Assembly: GCA_032622095.1 (NCBI GenBank)
Contig: CP136068.1
Coordinates: forward strand, 189,458,613 to 189,522,612
Length of the DNA stretch: 64,000 nt
Direction: 5' to 3'
From: Siphonodentalium dalli
Taxonomy: Eukaryota; Mollusca; Scaphopoda; Gadilida; Siphonodentaliidae
Shown here one piece after another: positions 9,530 through 21,970 of the stretch; position 1 is the first letter of the stretch; the number at the start of each line of letters is the position of its first letter. The notes under the pieces are model-generated. The model was not told the origin of the DNA, made no database searches, and was given only the letters and a program-made list of their open reading frames with translations. Made by a program: the position numbers and the translations under genes.

Positions 9530-10186
9530 AAGTTTTCATGAAAAACACTGACTTCTAGTACATGACGTTTTTGCCACACTATCTCTAACTACTTGAAAAT
9601 CAGGATAGTCTGATTTTTCTATCAATTTAGTCAGTCGCCATGAAATCTGGTCTATCGAATGTTTGCCATAATATTTCGGATTGTCAAAATTGTCCTATTT
9701 TTTAAACCTCTATTTTTTAACCCTTCTAGATTTTTCACAATTTTAAGCGGGTCACTGTAATACAAGGAACTTATTGCCAAAACTCAAGAGTCTATATATC
9801 ACTTGTTTGACACAATATATGAATGGATTTGGGATGTCAGATTTGTTGAATTTGTTAAACCTCAGTTATGGCCTTTGTTTTGTTGATTTTTGATGATTTT
9901 CAAGATTGTCAACCGCGATAAACAAAACACTTATTACCAGACTTAGACAAACTTTCTATATGTAAATTTAAGAGAAAAACCTTGTAATTTTAAGCCCATT
10001 TGCTCAATAACTCGACCCAATTTGAAGTATTGATATCCGAAATTATCAAAGTTTAGGAAAAAACAAACTTGGAACTACCAATGCTCTGCATGCATTGGTT
10101 TATTCTTCATATCTGAATTCTGAAGGGCCATTTTTGTGAAATCATATCTTGACAATTTTAATATTTTGTTGAGTATAAACATTGCT
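9530..10186. other. No gene seen
   Basis: AT-rich sequence with T-runs. I find no reading frame, repeat family or terminus that I can name here. Confidence 0.4.
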
Positions 10187-10190
10187 TTAA

Positions 10191-10428
10191 CCCTATTATG
10201 ACGGGAGCTGGACCAGTGCAACATTAAATATTCTGTAGTGGTACATTCTCTTATATATGCTAGTCTCCTATGGGGGGCCTCACATATATCAGAACATGCA
10301 CTGGCTAACAATGTCAATGTAAATATTCCTAGGACAATGTGAGGCTCCCTATGGGAGACTCGCATATATAAGGGACTCCATTGGAGCAGGGTTTTCCAAA
10401 ATTGCGGGGATCTCCAGCCATGGAAGGG
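10191..10428. mobile_element. piggyBac-like MITE, copy 1
   Basis: Starts TTAA-CCCTATTATGACGGGAGC and ends CCATGGAAGGG-TTAA, so it has a TTAA target duplication (10187-10190, 10429-10432) and CCC-starting inverted ends, as in piggyBac-type elements. Internally it has palindromic TATATATG / GAGGCTCC / GGGAGACTCGCATATATA stems. No transposase. Confidence 0.8.
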
Positions 10429-10477
10429 TTAATGGCGACTACACTAAATCCGGCTTCAGTATACAGGCCCTGTTTAA

Positions 10478-11705
10478 CCCAGTCATGATTGGAGCTTAAA
10501 AAAATGCGAAAACCATCTGCCAATGCAAGCTCTTGTATTTGAGTTTTCCATATATATATGAGAATATTTGGCCTAACGATATTGACTGTAAGCCGGTGCA
10601 TTCTCTTATATATGCAATGTTCTTTTTGGAGAGTTACATATATATACGTTATAAGCACGGCGTCCGATTTATAAGTGAAATAAAGATCGCAAGTGCCCAT
10701 AGGGTGCCCATAGGGCGCGAGCGATCTGTATTTCACTTATAAATCGGACGCCGTGCTTATCACTTATTTATAACACCCAATCAGCCCGAGAAATTTACAA
10801 TTATTGGTGAGTTTTTCTTATCAATTTGTATTTGTGCCGAATCGTGACATTTCAATTGACTTTTGTGTTAATCTTGGATTAATTAGAGAGCACACTAAAC
10901 TTCTATTCTTCCGTGCATTATTCCTACATATTGAATTTATTTATTCCACACATTCCAAGCCGGATTTATAATATCACTGACGGCACTTTCGACCAATGTA
11001 AGTTATGCAGTGGGGTCCGGTTACCAACCTTTATTTACTTTAAATATCTGTTAGTTGTTGTTTGTGCTGTAAAACGGTAGTCGTTGATTACATTTGTTAA
11101 TTGGTGAGGGGGTGGCTACTAAATGTTCCACTGTTCATGACAGTAACTGCAGGATTTCGCCGACAAAGCAAATACACATTCAATTTGTCAAAACCCACCC
11201 CCGACTTGCAGTGTTTGTATGGCGTATATATTCTGTATTACTTTAATTAATTGCTTAATTATTAACGTTTTTAGCTTTGGCATGTCGTATCGCCCATATT
11301 GCTACGTCCCTGCATTTGCTTGTTGTGACAAAACAAGGTGTCACAGCCCATATTGCTAATGCTTACCACGGCGGACAAATAATTTGTTTGAATGATCTGG
11401 AGTGTATAATTGGTCAATCAAGGTGTGCGCCGCGAAAACAATGCATATGCTTGCTGTAATCGCGACAGACCGTTTGATAGAACAGGCGACGACTTAAAGA
11501 TCTTTACAGTAAATAAAGGTCGGTCACCGGACCTCATTAGATAACTTCCATTGGTCGAGGGCTGATTGGCGAGTTATAAATATAAGAGAATGCATTGGCA
11601 CATGGTTTTCGCAAACTTTAGGAAACTCCAGTCTTAAGAATATAAGAGAATGCGCTGGCACAGGATATTTAATGTTGCACCAGCGCTGCTCCCGTCATGA
11701 AAGGA
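10478..11705. mobile_element. piggyBac-like element, copy 2, with internal insertion
   Basis: The left arm begins TTAA-CCCAGTCATGATTGGAGC (TTAA at 10474-10477); the right arm ends GCTCCCGTCATGAAAGGA-TTAA (11706-11709). Family sequence is found only near the ends (10478-10650 and 11565-11705). About 0.9 kb of unrelated DNA lies between, including the hairpin at 10652-10762. It may be a composite, or two solo arms. Confidence 0.55.
10652..10762. repeat. Hairpin with about 32-bp arms
   Basis: The left arm contains ATAAGCACGGCGTCCGATTT and extends to about 10684. The same sequence returns as the inverted arm ending at about 10760, with a short loop containing CCCATAGGG twice. The arms are essentially perfect, suggesting a recent MITE or foldback. 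Confidence 0.85.
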
Positions 11706-11837
11706 TTAATATCTTGCAGATTGTTAAATGTCATGTGTATATATGTTTACCACCTGTTAAATGACTATTTTGCTCATAAAATATCAACAATTTTTTTTTT
11801 CATCTTAATTTCCATGCTCCTGACCTATATTACCCCA

Positions 11838-12292
11838 GTTAGGTACCCCATAATACCAGTTCATGTTCCTGGACAGGTACTCCAGTGAACCTGTACATTT
11901 GGTACTCCAGGGAACCTGGTTATACTCCACATAATAATGACTGGATAAGTACTCCAGAGAACCTACATATTGGTACTCCAAAGTACCTAAATATTGGTAC
12001 TCCAGAGTACCAAAAAATTTGGTACTCCAGAGTACCTAAATATTTGGTACTCCAGAGTACCTAAATATTTGGTTCTCCAGAGTACCTAAATGTTTGGTAC
12101 TCCAGCGTACCTAAATGTTTGGTACTCCAGAGTATCTAAATGTTTGGTACTCCAGAGTACCTAAATGTTTGGTACTCCAGAGTACCTAAATGTGTGTTAC
12201 TCCAGAGTACCTAAATATTTATTAGGTACTCCCCCTGGGACAAAGCTTAGTACCTATGTAGGTACTCTGGAGTACCTATTTTTTAAAGAGTG
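11838..12292 (+). repeat. GGTACTC minisatellite, array 1
   Basis: About 15 units of roughly 27-29 bp, each carrying the near-palindrome GGTACTCCAGAGTACC with an AAATATTTG or AAATGTTTG spacer. The array ends in TATTTTTTAAAGAGTG, which resembles a CACTA-type terminus (CACTC...). Peptide frames through it are low-complexity artefacts. Confidence 0.88.
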
Positions 12293-12940
12293 TAGTACTA
12301 GTATCAACAATTACATGAACAAAATAACTGCACGTTTTAGTTCTTCACGAGGAACCACAATAAAGAATCAAATGAAGAACCAAACATGTTTTGGTTCCTC
12401 GAAAAAACAAATCAAAGAACCAAATTAATTGATTAAGTACCCATGCACCAGACATTCTGGTTTCACATGGAACCAAACTTGTTTCCAATGTTTGTCCTGA
12501 GGTTAGATCTAGAACATGGAAGCAAAGGGTTCCTTTTGTTTCCCCATTTGGTTCGATAAATGCCTACTTGGAAACAATAATGAGCGCTTGTGGAAACAAT
12601 GTCCCGCGACTATGTGTAGGTTATAAGTACGTCTTTGTTCATGAATATTCAAGTAGTTCCTATAGGTGATACGTTTAAAATTGATATCACACGATGTTTG
12701 TTCACCGAATAGCCCCGGAAAATGGGAAGATGTTCCAATGTCTGAAAGAGATATAGAACTATATTAATAAAATATGTGTGATATGAGCAATAAAGATACC
12801 CACGCCAACAATCAAATGATCAGAGTCTATACACATGGCTCGAAACAGTCTGTACGCATGCGCATGGATTTGTATTTCAAAGGAGTTCTGCACGATTTAG
12901 TCTTCCCCATATCATCTTAACCTAAAAAACGCGTGGACAT
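12293..12940. repeat. Dispersed repeat, homologous to 14280-14870
   Basis: It shares with 14280-14870, in the same order, 'acatgaacaaaat', 'tacttggaaacaataa', 'cgcgactatgtgtag', 'cacacgatgtttgttcaccgaatag' and 'aatcaaatgatcagagtct'. It contains many GGTTCC/GGAACC motifs near its left part. These look like two copies of one non-coding element. Confidence 0.7.
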
Positions 12941-13082
12941 ATGGTTACAATTTATACTAGGACATTTAAGCTAGGATGTGTTCCCACAAACCTAGAACTT
13001 GGTGAGTTCTTTGAAAAACCGAACTTAGGATATTGGTTCCAGTTGGAACCAAAGCAGTGTGGAACCAAATTGTTTGGTGCTA

Positions 13083-13372
13083 TGTTGGTATCTCGTGGAA
13101 TATACCCGATCTTAGATAACACTCCAAAGCTGTGGAATCTACTACTTCCTGATCACTTAAGGATTCCACAAAACATAAATGATTTCAAATCAGCACTTAA
13201 AACCCACCTGTTTGAAGTGGCATTTGGTCTTCGGCCCAAATTGCGTAAAGTGAAGAAATAGCCGCAGTTTATGTTGTATATTTGTATCGTGTTGTATATG
13301 TTTTATGTGTATATTGTTAAGTCCGAGAGCACATTTGTGGAGTCGTGACTATAAACCTTATTATTATTACTG
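13083..13372 (+). pseudogene. 3' tail of a CR1/L2-type non-LTR retrotransposon
   Basis: Frame ending at 13261 with the reverse-transcriptase C-terminal signature: TPKLWNLLLPDHLR, then FKSALKTHLF, the usual end of ORF2 in the Jockey/CR1/L2 group. About 110 bp of 3' UTR follow, ending in a TTATTATTA tail near 13362-13372, as these elements do. The upstream part is unrelated repeat, so this is a 5'-truncated insertion. It encodes only the last 55-60 residues and is not functional. Confidence 0.78.
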
Positions 13373-13659
13373 CTACGCAATGCTTAAATTGGTTGAGTAA
13401 TATGGCATTCTACTGCATACATCCATTCATTTGAAGATATCGCTTCCTCTCCAGAATATTTATTGCTTTTCAATTTCTCATGGCTATCGATGCGGACATA
13501 AAAACATCTCTATGCGAATCCAAAATCACTGCATCGACGCTGGAATACATCCGATACCGATCGCCTCACATTCACCAAGATGTGCAACTCGTCACCGTTA
13601 CTTGTACACTGGTCGTACGTGGTATTGGGTTATTGCTCTTGGATCGTATTGAACCAGCT

Positions 13660-14190
13660 GTGTATGTGTGGGGTGTCACCCCCGGGGAAGTGGCCCTGCT
13701 AATATGCTATGGTGCTGGTGGTCCTGCTGAATTGCTACGATGCGGGTAGGGAAAACTGATGCCGTTACGAAAAGTACCATTATTTTTTCTAAAGTTGTAA
13801 TTTCCGAGCGATTTGAGAAAAAACCAGTGTGTGTATGAAACATTCAAGAACATATATATTTTGAAAAGTATAATAATGCCTGCGCTGTTGTTTCTAAAAA
13901 ATATCCGAATAACCATCTTGATTATATTCGATTTTCAACAACTAATACAACCAGAATTAAAATTATTACGCAAAAAATAAATATCTGTTGAATGTTTGAT
14001 ACGATAATGACTTTTCCTGTATATGTTCAGATTATCGGAACACTGCGAAAAAGACAAATTAACAAAATATAACGGTACTTTTCGTTAAAGACATCAGTTT
14101 GCCATAACAGCATCATCGCAATTCAGCAGGCACCAATCGCATCATAGCAGATTAGCATGACCACTTGACCAGTGGGGTGTGTGTGTATAT
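13660..14190. mobile_element. Foldback element, about 530 bp
   Basis: Arms of about 125 bp: the left (13660-13790) runs through GTGTGGGGTGTCACCC, CTGCTAATATGCTATGG, CCTGCTGAATTGC and ACGAAAAGTACC. The right arm (14068-14190) holds the inverted counterparts GGTACTTTTCGT, GCAATTCAGCAGG, CATAGCAGATTAGCA and GTGGGGTGTG. The centre is AT-rich. No protein. Confidence 0.75.
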
Positions 14191-14224
14191 GTGTTGTGTA
14201 GATGAGCTGCCCCACGTGAGGTTG

Positions 14225-14880
14225 TCTTCAAAGGGACTTGAGTAATTTGAAGTGCGTTCGTGCGGAATAACATACAAGTCAGAAAGCATTTGTACTAGCG
14301 TCAACACGTACATGAACAAAATTGGTACATGTTTGTCCCGGGGGGGGAATCAATGTAGACTGATTTGTTCTTCTCTAGCTGGTTCCCAGCACAACCAGAA
14401 CATGGAACCAAATATTTCCTTTGGGTTCCACATTTGGTTCGTTAAATGTCTACTTGGAAACAATAACGAGTGTCTGTGGATACAATGACCCGCGACTATG
14501 TGTAGTTATAGGTTATAAGCACATTTGAGGCGTCTTTGTTATGGATGTTCCATTAGTTCGTAAATACGTTATTCAGTTTAAAATTGATACCACACGATGT
14601 TTGTTCACCGAATAGACTCGGAAGATCGGAGGATGTTCTGATGTCTGAAGGAGATATCGAACTATATCAATAGTTATTGTTCCAAAACCTATGTGTGATG
14701 TGAGAAATATATGTACCCCCGCCAGAAATCAAATGATCAGAGTCTCGATGACTCGAAACAGTCTACAGACATACATGCGCATTGCTATTTCAAAGTAACC
14801 CCGCTTGATTTAGTCTTCTCCATACTATCTTAACCCCACAACGCGTCGACATATTGTTAAATTTTAGACTAGGACAGTTA
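14225..14880. repeat. Dispersed repeat, homologous to 12293-12940
   Basis: Second copy of the element described at 12293-12940, followed at 15003 by another GGTACTC array. This suggests the array and this block belong to one element family. Confidence 0.65.
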
Positions 14881-15002
14881 AAGACATATTATGAACATGT
14901 TCGGGTGCGTGAAACTGATCAGTTAATATCCAGGCGCTATGCCAACTGGAGGAAGATAGCATTCTACTAACCTCGCCGAAAATCTGAAGCAAATAGACCG
15001 TA

Positions 15003-15345
15003 CACTCTAAAAACTCCAGGTACTCTGGAGTACCAAATTTGGTACTCCAGCTGTCCCACACGGAGTACCAAAATTGTGGTACTCCAGAGTACCAAATGAG
15101 GTTTTGGTACTCCAGAGTACCAAACCTGAATGGTACTCCGGAGTACCACAACACTTTTGGTACTTCGTATTTGGTACTCTGGAGTGCCAAATTAGGTACT
15201 CCATAGACCCTCATGGAGTACCCAAATTTTGGTACTTCAGAGTACCAAAATATATTTGGTACTCCAGACTGCCAACCTGTTTTGGCACTCCACAATACCA
15301 AAATATATTTGGTACTCCAGACTACCAACCTAATGTTGGTACTAC
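15003..15345. repeat. GGTACTC minisatellite, array 2
   Basis: Begins CACTCTAAAAACTCC, a CACTA-type terminus, then repeats GGTACTCTGGAGTACC and GGTACTCCAGAGTACC in both orientations with spacers differing from array 1. Overlapping frames rich in VPN, FGT and LEY residues are translations of this array, not genes. Confidence 0.85.
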
Positions 15346-15850
15346 ACGAGTCGCATCCAATAATCCAGCCTGATATTCTACTGACGACAAGATTCACCAG
15401 AGTGTGACTGTTGCCATCGGTGGTATCACGAACATGAATACGTAACGTAACTAGAGAGTAGATATAGAGAGTTAGAAGGGCTGGTGCCAAATCATCCCTG
15501 GGCTATTTCCTCGGATAGTGGCTAGGAAAACAGAAGTGTACCACACAGGAGGTGATCTAATAGAGCTATGCACTCAAAATACTATTAGCATCCAACTGAT
15601 ACAGCATTTTTATTCATGTACACCATTCCACTCAAGGCAGATAACTATCAGCTCTGCATTATACATGTTTTTAGATCTGGACAATTCATACCCATGTTGC
15701 TATCATATGAGAACAAGAAGAAACTAGTTAAATCATTTATTAAATTCAACAGTTAATGTGACAACATGGAATGTATATATATACACACTGATCAAAGAAA
15801 TTTACATGTACCAACGGAGTCACTATATGGATTTACACATGTAAATCATT

Positions 15851-16058
15851 ACACGGATTCGTAAAGTCAGAATCGTAAATTTTAAGGTCAAATGTAATTT
15901 TGTAAACAAAATTTAAATCGTTATTATGGAATGAAATAAGAATTTTTTTCTGCAAACTAATATATATCTGTCTATCCATAAGATTTCCACTACAGCCCTC
16001 GAAATTAACGGCACCTTTGACCTTAAAATGGTCGATTCTGTCTTTACGAATCCATGTA
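15851..16058. mobile_element. Palindromic MITE
   Basis: ACACGGATTCGTAAAGTCAG...TTTTAAGGTCAAA on the left is mirrored by TTTGACCTTAAAA...CTGTCTTTACGAATCCATGT on the right, with arms of about 50 bp. Confidence 0.7.
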
Positions 16059-16087
16059 TCAACAGTATATCCTATTAAATGATAACC

Positions 16088-16351
16088 CTATTTCATTATC
16101 ATGTTGTGAAATCTAATGACTCCGTTGGTTAGTGCACTAACGCCATCTAGTTTCATGACATGCTTTTCCAGAAATATCATTGTATTCTTGACCTTCCGTG
16201 CATATTGTATCCCAAACACGAAGTAGGTCGACATAAGTAGAGATATTGCCATCTCCATTTCGTCCATCACAATGGCTATCTTGTCACATGAGAAGAGGTG
16301 CCCACAAACACACCCTTTTAGCACCAGTGCCGGTGTTGGTCCAAGTGGAAC
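16088..16351 (-). pseudogene. C-terminal exon of a SAMD3-like gene
   Basis: An 87-codon open exon on the minus strand, starting after a good acceptor (…CATTCACAG, just above 16351) and ending in TAG at 16088-16090. It reads VPLGPTPALVLKG, then a hydrophobic STYFVFGIQYARKVKNTMIFLEKHV stretch. This fits the C-terminal region of the large multicopy SAMD3-like family of fish and invertebrates, where a [FY]-x-[FL]-N/G-[IL]-x-Y-P-like motif precedes a hydrophobic helix. I recognise it by pattern only. A SAM-domain exon 1.2 kb upstream on the same strand supports this. Function unknown; the gene is probably decayed (see 17582). Confidence 0.5.
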
Positions 16352-17573
16352 CTGTGAATGAGATTGAATATAAGTTAATAAAATTTGTTTAAATTACCTC
16401 TGTTCTGACAATATATGGTAAAGAAGCACTATCTGACTATTGACTAAGAATGCAATTGGGTGAAATTTGTCAAAAAACGCTTGACATACAAACAAAACAA
16501 TTGTTTGAACTCGGACACTAGCAATAAGCCAGTACCCGGTTCGGAACCATATGGTTAATTCTATTCAGCCATATAAATGCCACACGTCCCTCACAAAGGA
16601 GAGGAGCCATAAACAGATTACGTTATGTAAATGAGTGGTACCCGAAGGAAAAAGATTCCCTTTTACTGGTGCAGGAATTTGAAATTCCAGAATCGTAACA
16701 TTGATGAGCGCTGAATTAAAACAAACGCGCCGATTTATACTGACACAACAGTTATATCATAATGAGATCGCACCATTGAAGCAAATAGCGAATACATGAT
16801 TAATTATCGGCTTGGACAGAAGCAGGGGTATCAAATCTCGCAAAATCAAAGCTTCAGACGACATCATGCCGCGCATGTGCGAATTGCTCATTAACTGAGA
16901 CCGTATTGGGAGTAGTGACCTGACCACAGGTGGGCAATTCCACGGTTTCGGATGTACTCTTCGGACAACATATGTGGCTGAATCTTTTACGCTGGGGCGA
17001 ATATCTGTACCTACTAGTATTTTATTCTAAAATGTTGAATTATGCTCAATCTTTTAGAAATAATAATATTCAGTTTTTGTGTATAATACTGTATTTCTAT
17101 AATGTTTGTGGGTGCCTTCAATGGTCGGTGTCGGACGTACTCATACTCGTACCCTACCCTCACTATCGGGTGTATTTTCAGGAAAATATCAAAATACCAA
17201 AAGTCACTCTACTGATAAGGGTTAATAAAAGATTGAACTTAATTTATCAATAGAATAATTACATGTATATATTTTGAAACCGAATTATTTTGTACGAATC
17301 ATAATTAGTTATCTTTTTTGATAATCTCACTCTTTTATTGCTTGATACCGTACTTGTAAAATAGTCCTTCTATAAACTTGCCCAGACTCGGAAATAGACC
17401 GATTTATCTATTTTAACTCGAACGATCTAATTTACATCGGTTTGTGGATCTCCAAAACATATTGTCTGAGTGTCGAACACACTCCTCTGGTCGCCGAGTC
17501 TGAAAACAGGGAAATCATAGTAAAATTAAAAACTGCCCGAAATTGGCGAAAAGAAATAATGATATAAGACAAA

Positions 17574-17690
17574 CCTTTAAATTAATCAACTAATTCCTCC
17601 AAACCGCAGTCAGTGAGCCAATTACACACATCCGCCAAAGTCCATTTGCCACAAGGACCGCCATTGATGGTATTATTTTTCGTCCGGATG
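17574..17690 (-). pseudogene. SAM-domain exon of the SAMD3-like gene, with nonsense codon
   Basis: The minus strand reads KWTLADVCNWLTDCGLEELVD, the start of a SAM (sterile alpha motif) domain, then TAA, then TTT AAA G and a donor-like GTTTGT. The TAA stands where the SAM fold continues, usually with K or R, so one substitution probably killed the exon. Its strand and position match a first coding exon of the gene whose end is at 16088-16351. SAM domains mediate protein-protein contacts. Confidence 0.5.
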
Positions 17691-17849
17691 ATTTGAAAAC
17701 AAAGACAGAAGTGCGAATGGCGCTGCGATCGCAGGAACCGTAACTCTAGATAACAGCGCTTTGGAACTTCCAACCTGTAATCGATACGATTGCGAGTCGT
17801 ATTATGCTACCTGCACAGCTCTGTTGGTATTACCGACCTCTGTGGGATA

Positions 17850-17946
17850 CTGGGATACCAGCGCAGCGTCAGTTTGGTGCTCTGGACTACCAAAGACCGC
17901 CGTAGGCACTCCAGAATACCTATACGGCCTCTGATTTTTCTGAGTG
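17850..17946. repeat. Degenerate GGTACTC-type array with CACTA-like end
   Basis: Several decayed TTTGGTGCTCTGGACTACCAAA / GGCACTCCAGAATACC units end in GATTTTTCTGAGTG at 17946. It is a short, worn relative of the arrays at 11838 and 15003. Confidence 0.6.
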
Positions 17947-18689
17947 TACCACTCCATAGAAATCATCGTCTGAACTCGCTCAATTGTAAATATTTACTAC
18001 TCGGTTCGAGACGCATCTATCGGCGATAAACTAACGAAAACGATTTCGCCATCGAGAGTTACTGCATTTAATTAATATATAAGAATATCTCCAGTAAAAT
18101 GTATACGAAATTTACCAAATGTTGTCAATTTGGATATTATATTTGTAAAATAAAATACTACTTTGAACAAGATTATTCTCCATTTATATTTGATCACCAT
18201 ACCGGAGTGTTTCACATCACTTTATGTTATGATGTGTTCCCACAAACCTCGAATTAGGTGAGTTCTTTGAAGAACCGAACTTATGAAATTGGTTCCAGAA
18301 TAATAAAGCCAACGCATATTAAATATACATGGCGGTTTGCGATCCAAAATTTACTTTTAATGATATTCGCTTTTTAATTTTCCCTGTATATCGAAATAAG
18401 TCGACGAAATTGCTCTGAAATTTCGAATAAGTATATTCGTTTGCGACATTTTTCTCATAACATCACGGTGTGTAAACGATATGTATACTAGTATAACACT
18501 GAATATCTGGCCTGGTTAATAGCGTGGAGATATAATAAAATTACTTTGACAAATTATGCTTCATTGTGTGTTCAAATTCGGTAGTGTTGAGAATATGCAC
18601 ACCAATAATGTGATAACGTGATTAGACTCATGACCGCATTGCAGAGTGATTACAGAGTGTGATGTATAGCTCAGGATATATGTTGATAC

Positions 18690-19200
18690 AATGAGTCATA
18701 TATTCAACGCATATTCAAGTATTGTATATAAGCAACGAACATGTTCTAGATGGATAGATGTTTTTAATTGTGAAATATTGCACACAAGATGGCGCCCGTC
18801 CAAGAATATCTCCAGTAAAATGTATACGAAATTTATCAAGATCTATAAGGCTCGAATTGATATTGACCAGGAAGAACTGCTGAAAAAAACAACATACATG
18901 TGTGGATAATACGCAAACGAACTCTGAAGTGACTTACATAGACGTTTGGTTAATGCACATCTATAATATCCATTGGCAACTAAAAATTTAGCGAGATTTC
19001 CATCAATACTGACATGTGGGGCTAATGATGACAAGACTCTTAGTATGAATATGATTGTGGAATCGTTCAATGAACATCTTAAGAAGAGTTCGAAAATTAT
19101 ACTGGGAATTGTTGTTTCGATTGGGCGTTCGTTCAATGAAAATAATAATGGCCTGTATGTTCAAACAATTACATGCTAATATTTCCCTTTTCTTATATTG
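18690..19200 (+). other. Unrecognised region with weak coding potential
   Basis: Two short plus-strand frames (18691-18909 and 18973-19179) have plausible composition but no domain I recognise and no clear splice sites. A YY1-like CAAGATGGCGCC lies near 18786. The stretch AGAATATCTCCAGTAAAATG at about 18087 recurs at about 18803, so part of this is repeat. I do not call a gene. Confidence 0.15.
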
Positions 19201-19328
19201 CTTCACGGTGATATATTATGTGCATTTTAGGAGATGTCGGCCAATATATAAGGGAAAACTTACATAGGCGAGATGTTTAGTATATTAATATCGTAAAATT
19301 ATTACACATTAATGCAAAACAATAATAC

Positions 19329-19600
19329 GATGACTATGCGTATGACGTTGGATACGACGACAAGGATGATGATGATGATGATGATGATGACGAGGATGAT
19401 GATGATGATGACGAAAACGACGAGGAAGACAAAGACGATGATGAGGTTGGAGACGAATGGATTTTGTATCCCAAAATTCATGTACATACATGTATATGTA
19501 CATGTGATCAAAGCCTTATAGCCTTACATATCCCTCTAGTCTATGACAAATTGCCTTTAAAACATAACTATATTTGCCGGCGTGTGAACATACCCTAAGC
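19329..19600 (+). other. GAT/GAC repeat in an acidic open frame
   Basis: A trinucleotide tract (19363-19445) mixes GAT, GAC and GAG/GAA codons. In one frame it reads a run of aspartates, then ENDEEDKDDDEVGDEW. The frame is open from about 19329 to the stop near 19598. Mixed GAT/GAC and GAA/GAG usage is what a selected acidic tract shows, but it also arises in decayed GAT microsatellites. No splice acceptor is visible, so a gene is not claimed. Confidence 0.3.
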
Positions 19601-19964
19601 GCACGACACATAATCACATTACCCCCAGACGAATTCACCATCGGTCTGTGTATTTGCTTCACAAATATAAACGCAATATATAATCTGCACTCGCTGGATC
19701 GGATTCATGGCCAAATGGAATGGCGTTGATACAAATTACTTGTGGTATATGCATCAAATTACAAAAGCAATATGAGAGGCAATCTGCAATCGGATACCCC
19801 TGACCAAGAAAACGACAAACTGCACAAACAATTTTAGGGGCGTATCACAACCACGGTCTTTTTTTCAGAGAAATCCGAAAAGGTAAGTTTACTGTTTCAC
19901 CCGTCTGCCATTTATTCGAAAAGATGCAACATTTAGCACTGTGTAGGAACTGTTACATCGGAAA

Positions 19965-20015
19965 TCGTTCTATCGCCGGTTTGTGATGGTTCTTGCCTGA
20001 TTTGTGACGGTTCTT
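19965..20015 (+). repeat. Inverted repeat, left copy (partner 26963-27012)
   Basis: The string GGTTCTTGCCTGATTTGT and its surroundings (…ATCGCCGGTTTGTGATGG…) reappear inverted at 26963-27012, about 7 kb away. These could be ends of a large element or two copies of a small one. Confidence 0.6.
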
Positions 20016-21970
20016 GCTGAACGAAATTATATATTTCCACGACTTTTTGACAGTTAAAACGCAATTTTGAGGCATCTAGGTGATAATTCGATTAGTTATT
20101 TTCGACCCCATAACAATCTGTGGCACCAATGAGCGTGTTAATAACGAAAAATTCATTGTGCGACTCATACAACGACAAAAACCACGAATTTTGATTATTG
20201 TTTGGGTTCTCTCCTGGTCGAGTCGGTTCTATCCCCATTAATCGTTCTATACGGGTAAAACTATTGCTAATATTTCCCATGGTACATGGTTCAAACTGCC
20301 AATTTTGTGAAACAAAAACACAACAAACTATGCATTAAGTTGAAATTTGCACCACTTGTCATCAATTTTGATGAATTACACTGCCTTCCTGTGCTTATTC
20401 AATAACACGTGTTACGCCTATCAAAATTGACGAAGTCGCTAGCTAGTTTGAAAAATAACGCACATTGTACGCCAAACATTGGCATGAGTCAATAGCCGGT
20501 TAACTGTAGTGAAATTTCATGGCATTGGAGCGTAGACTTCGGAAAGCGTGAGCGTAAACGGGATATATAGAGTTATCTGTCTTTTATGTTTTGTTGTCTT
20601 TTTCCGTTGAAGGATTTCAACTCAGCAAAATTGCCAAAAAAGCCAAAAATAACAGTTAAAAGTTAGTTGACACCCATACACACCGTTCTGATTACGCAAT
20701 TTATGAAGTTTATGTTGGGCATCCGCTTGCTGTGTGCTGATTACATATGTTAGGTTGTTGTTTAGGTGCTAGAATTCGTCATTTTTTTACCGTGCGTGTT
20801 CTGCTATTCGCCACTCGATCTGACCGGCAATCACTCAGGGTTTGCTCTCTAACTTCTAATCCTCTAGACATACTCAGATTCCCATTGAGAGATACCTGGT
20901 AACAACCACTGACGCAACTAATTGTGGAATAATTTCTTTATACCAGTAAATTATATCTTGTTTAATAATACATTATTAAAGTGATGTGAAACATTCAGGT
21001 AGGGTGATCAAATAGAAATATAGATTAATCTTGTGATCAAAGTTGTTCTTTTTACGAACATAAATCAAATTTACAACACACCACGTCATTCTTATATATC
21101 AATTAAATTCAATGACTCTCGTTGGCGAAATCATTTGCGGTCATTTATCGCAGTTTGTTGTGTCCCGAATCGAGATGTAAATATTTACAATTGCGCGTTG
21201 TTCAGGCGATGTTTTCACTTTCAATGGAGTGGTGTGGTCAATTTCATTGAGTTTTTCGGGGATGTTAGAATTTTACCAGTTGACCCAGTGCCTGAGTTCT
21301 AACTTGACAGTTTAATGCACCCGAACAAGTCCGTAATATGTCTTTAAATAAAAAAAAAAAAAAATTTGATGAAGTGAAAACAATTTAATTATGTCACATA
21401 CCTTTGACTTACTAGTAGTCGCTCCGAACATGCAAAATCACCCCTGGACAGCTGACCTTGACTTGGTAGTCAGGCATCCTCAGGGATAATCCGGAAACAG
21501 GTAAATACCGGTACTAATACTACACCTTTAACTTTGACTCAATCAGCCAATGGAAGTTTTACAAAATCATGTGACCATTATTGAAAAGAGAACAAGTGAA
21601 GTCGACCCCATAATTATGAAGATAACTCAACAAAAAGATGACCCGACACGAAGTCGGCCGTATCATTTATACAGTAGCCTAATGTATTATGTTACTGTGC
21701 TGAAAATTTGGGTGTCATGTTTTCGAATTTATATCAATAACAAAAACAAAGAATGATTTAAAAAAAAATTATGTCATTCATGGGGGGGGGGGGGGCAGTT
21801 CAAATGGGTCAACTTTTCCCTATACAGATATCAAAATACTCATATACCTATGTCAGAAGGGAAAATACTCAAAACCAGCAATTATACTAACATAATGAGT
21901 AGTAACACATTTTACATCATTCATGGTGGATCACTCACTGCTTAGTATATATACATGTACCTAATTTGAG

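Noticed and set aside
3500-9600. Complete Maverick/Polinton element
   Set aside because: No integrase, ATPase, capsid or long terminal inverted repeats are seen; only the PolB/protease frame and NADAR are present.
10329-10736. Minus-strand frame of 135 codons
   Set aside because: It spans a piggyBac-like MITE and a hairpin; no coding features.
14864-15490. Long minus-strand frame of 208 codons, with shadows on the plus strand
   Set aside because: It is mostly translation of the GGTACTC array (VPN, FGT and LEY repeats); the same array is open on several frames and both strands.
20092-20280. Minus-strand frame with MGIEPTRPGENP
   Set aside because: It looked briefly like an ABC-transporter linker but has no supporting motif and no splice context.
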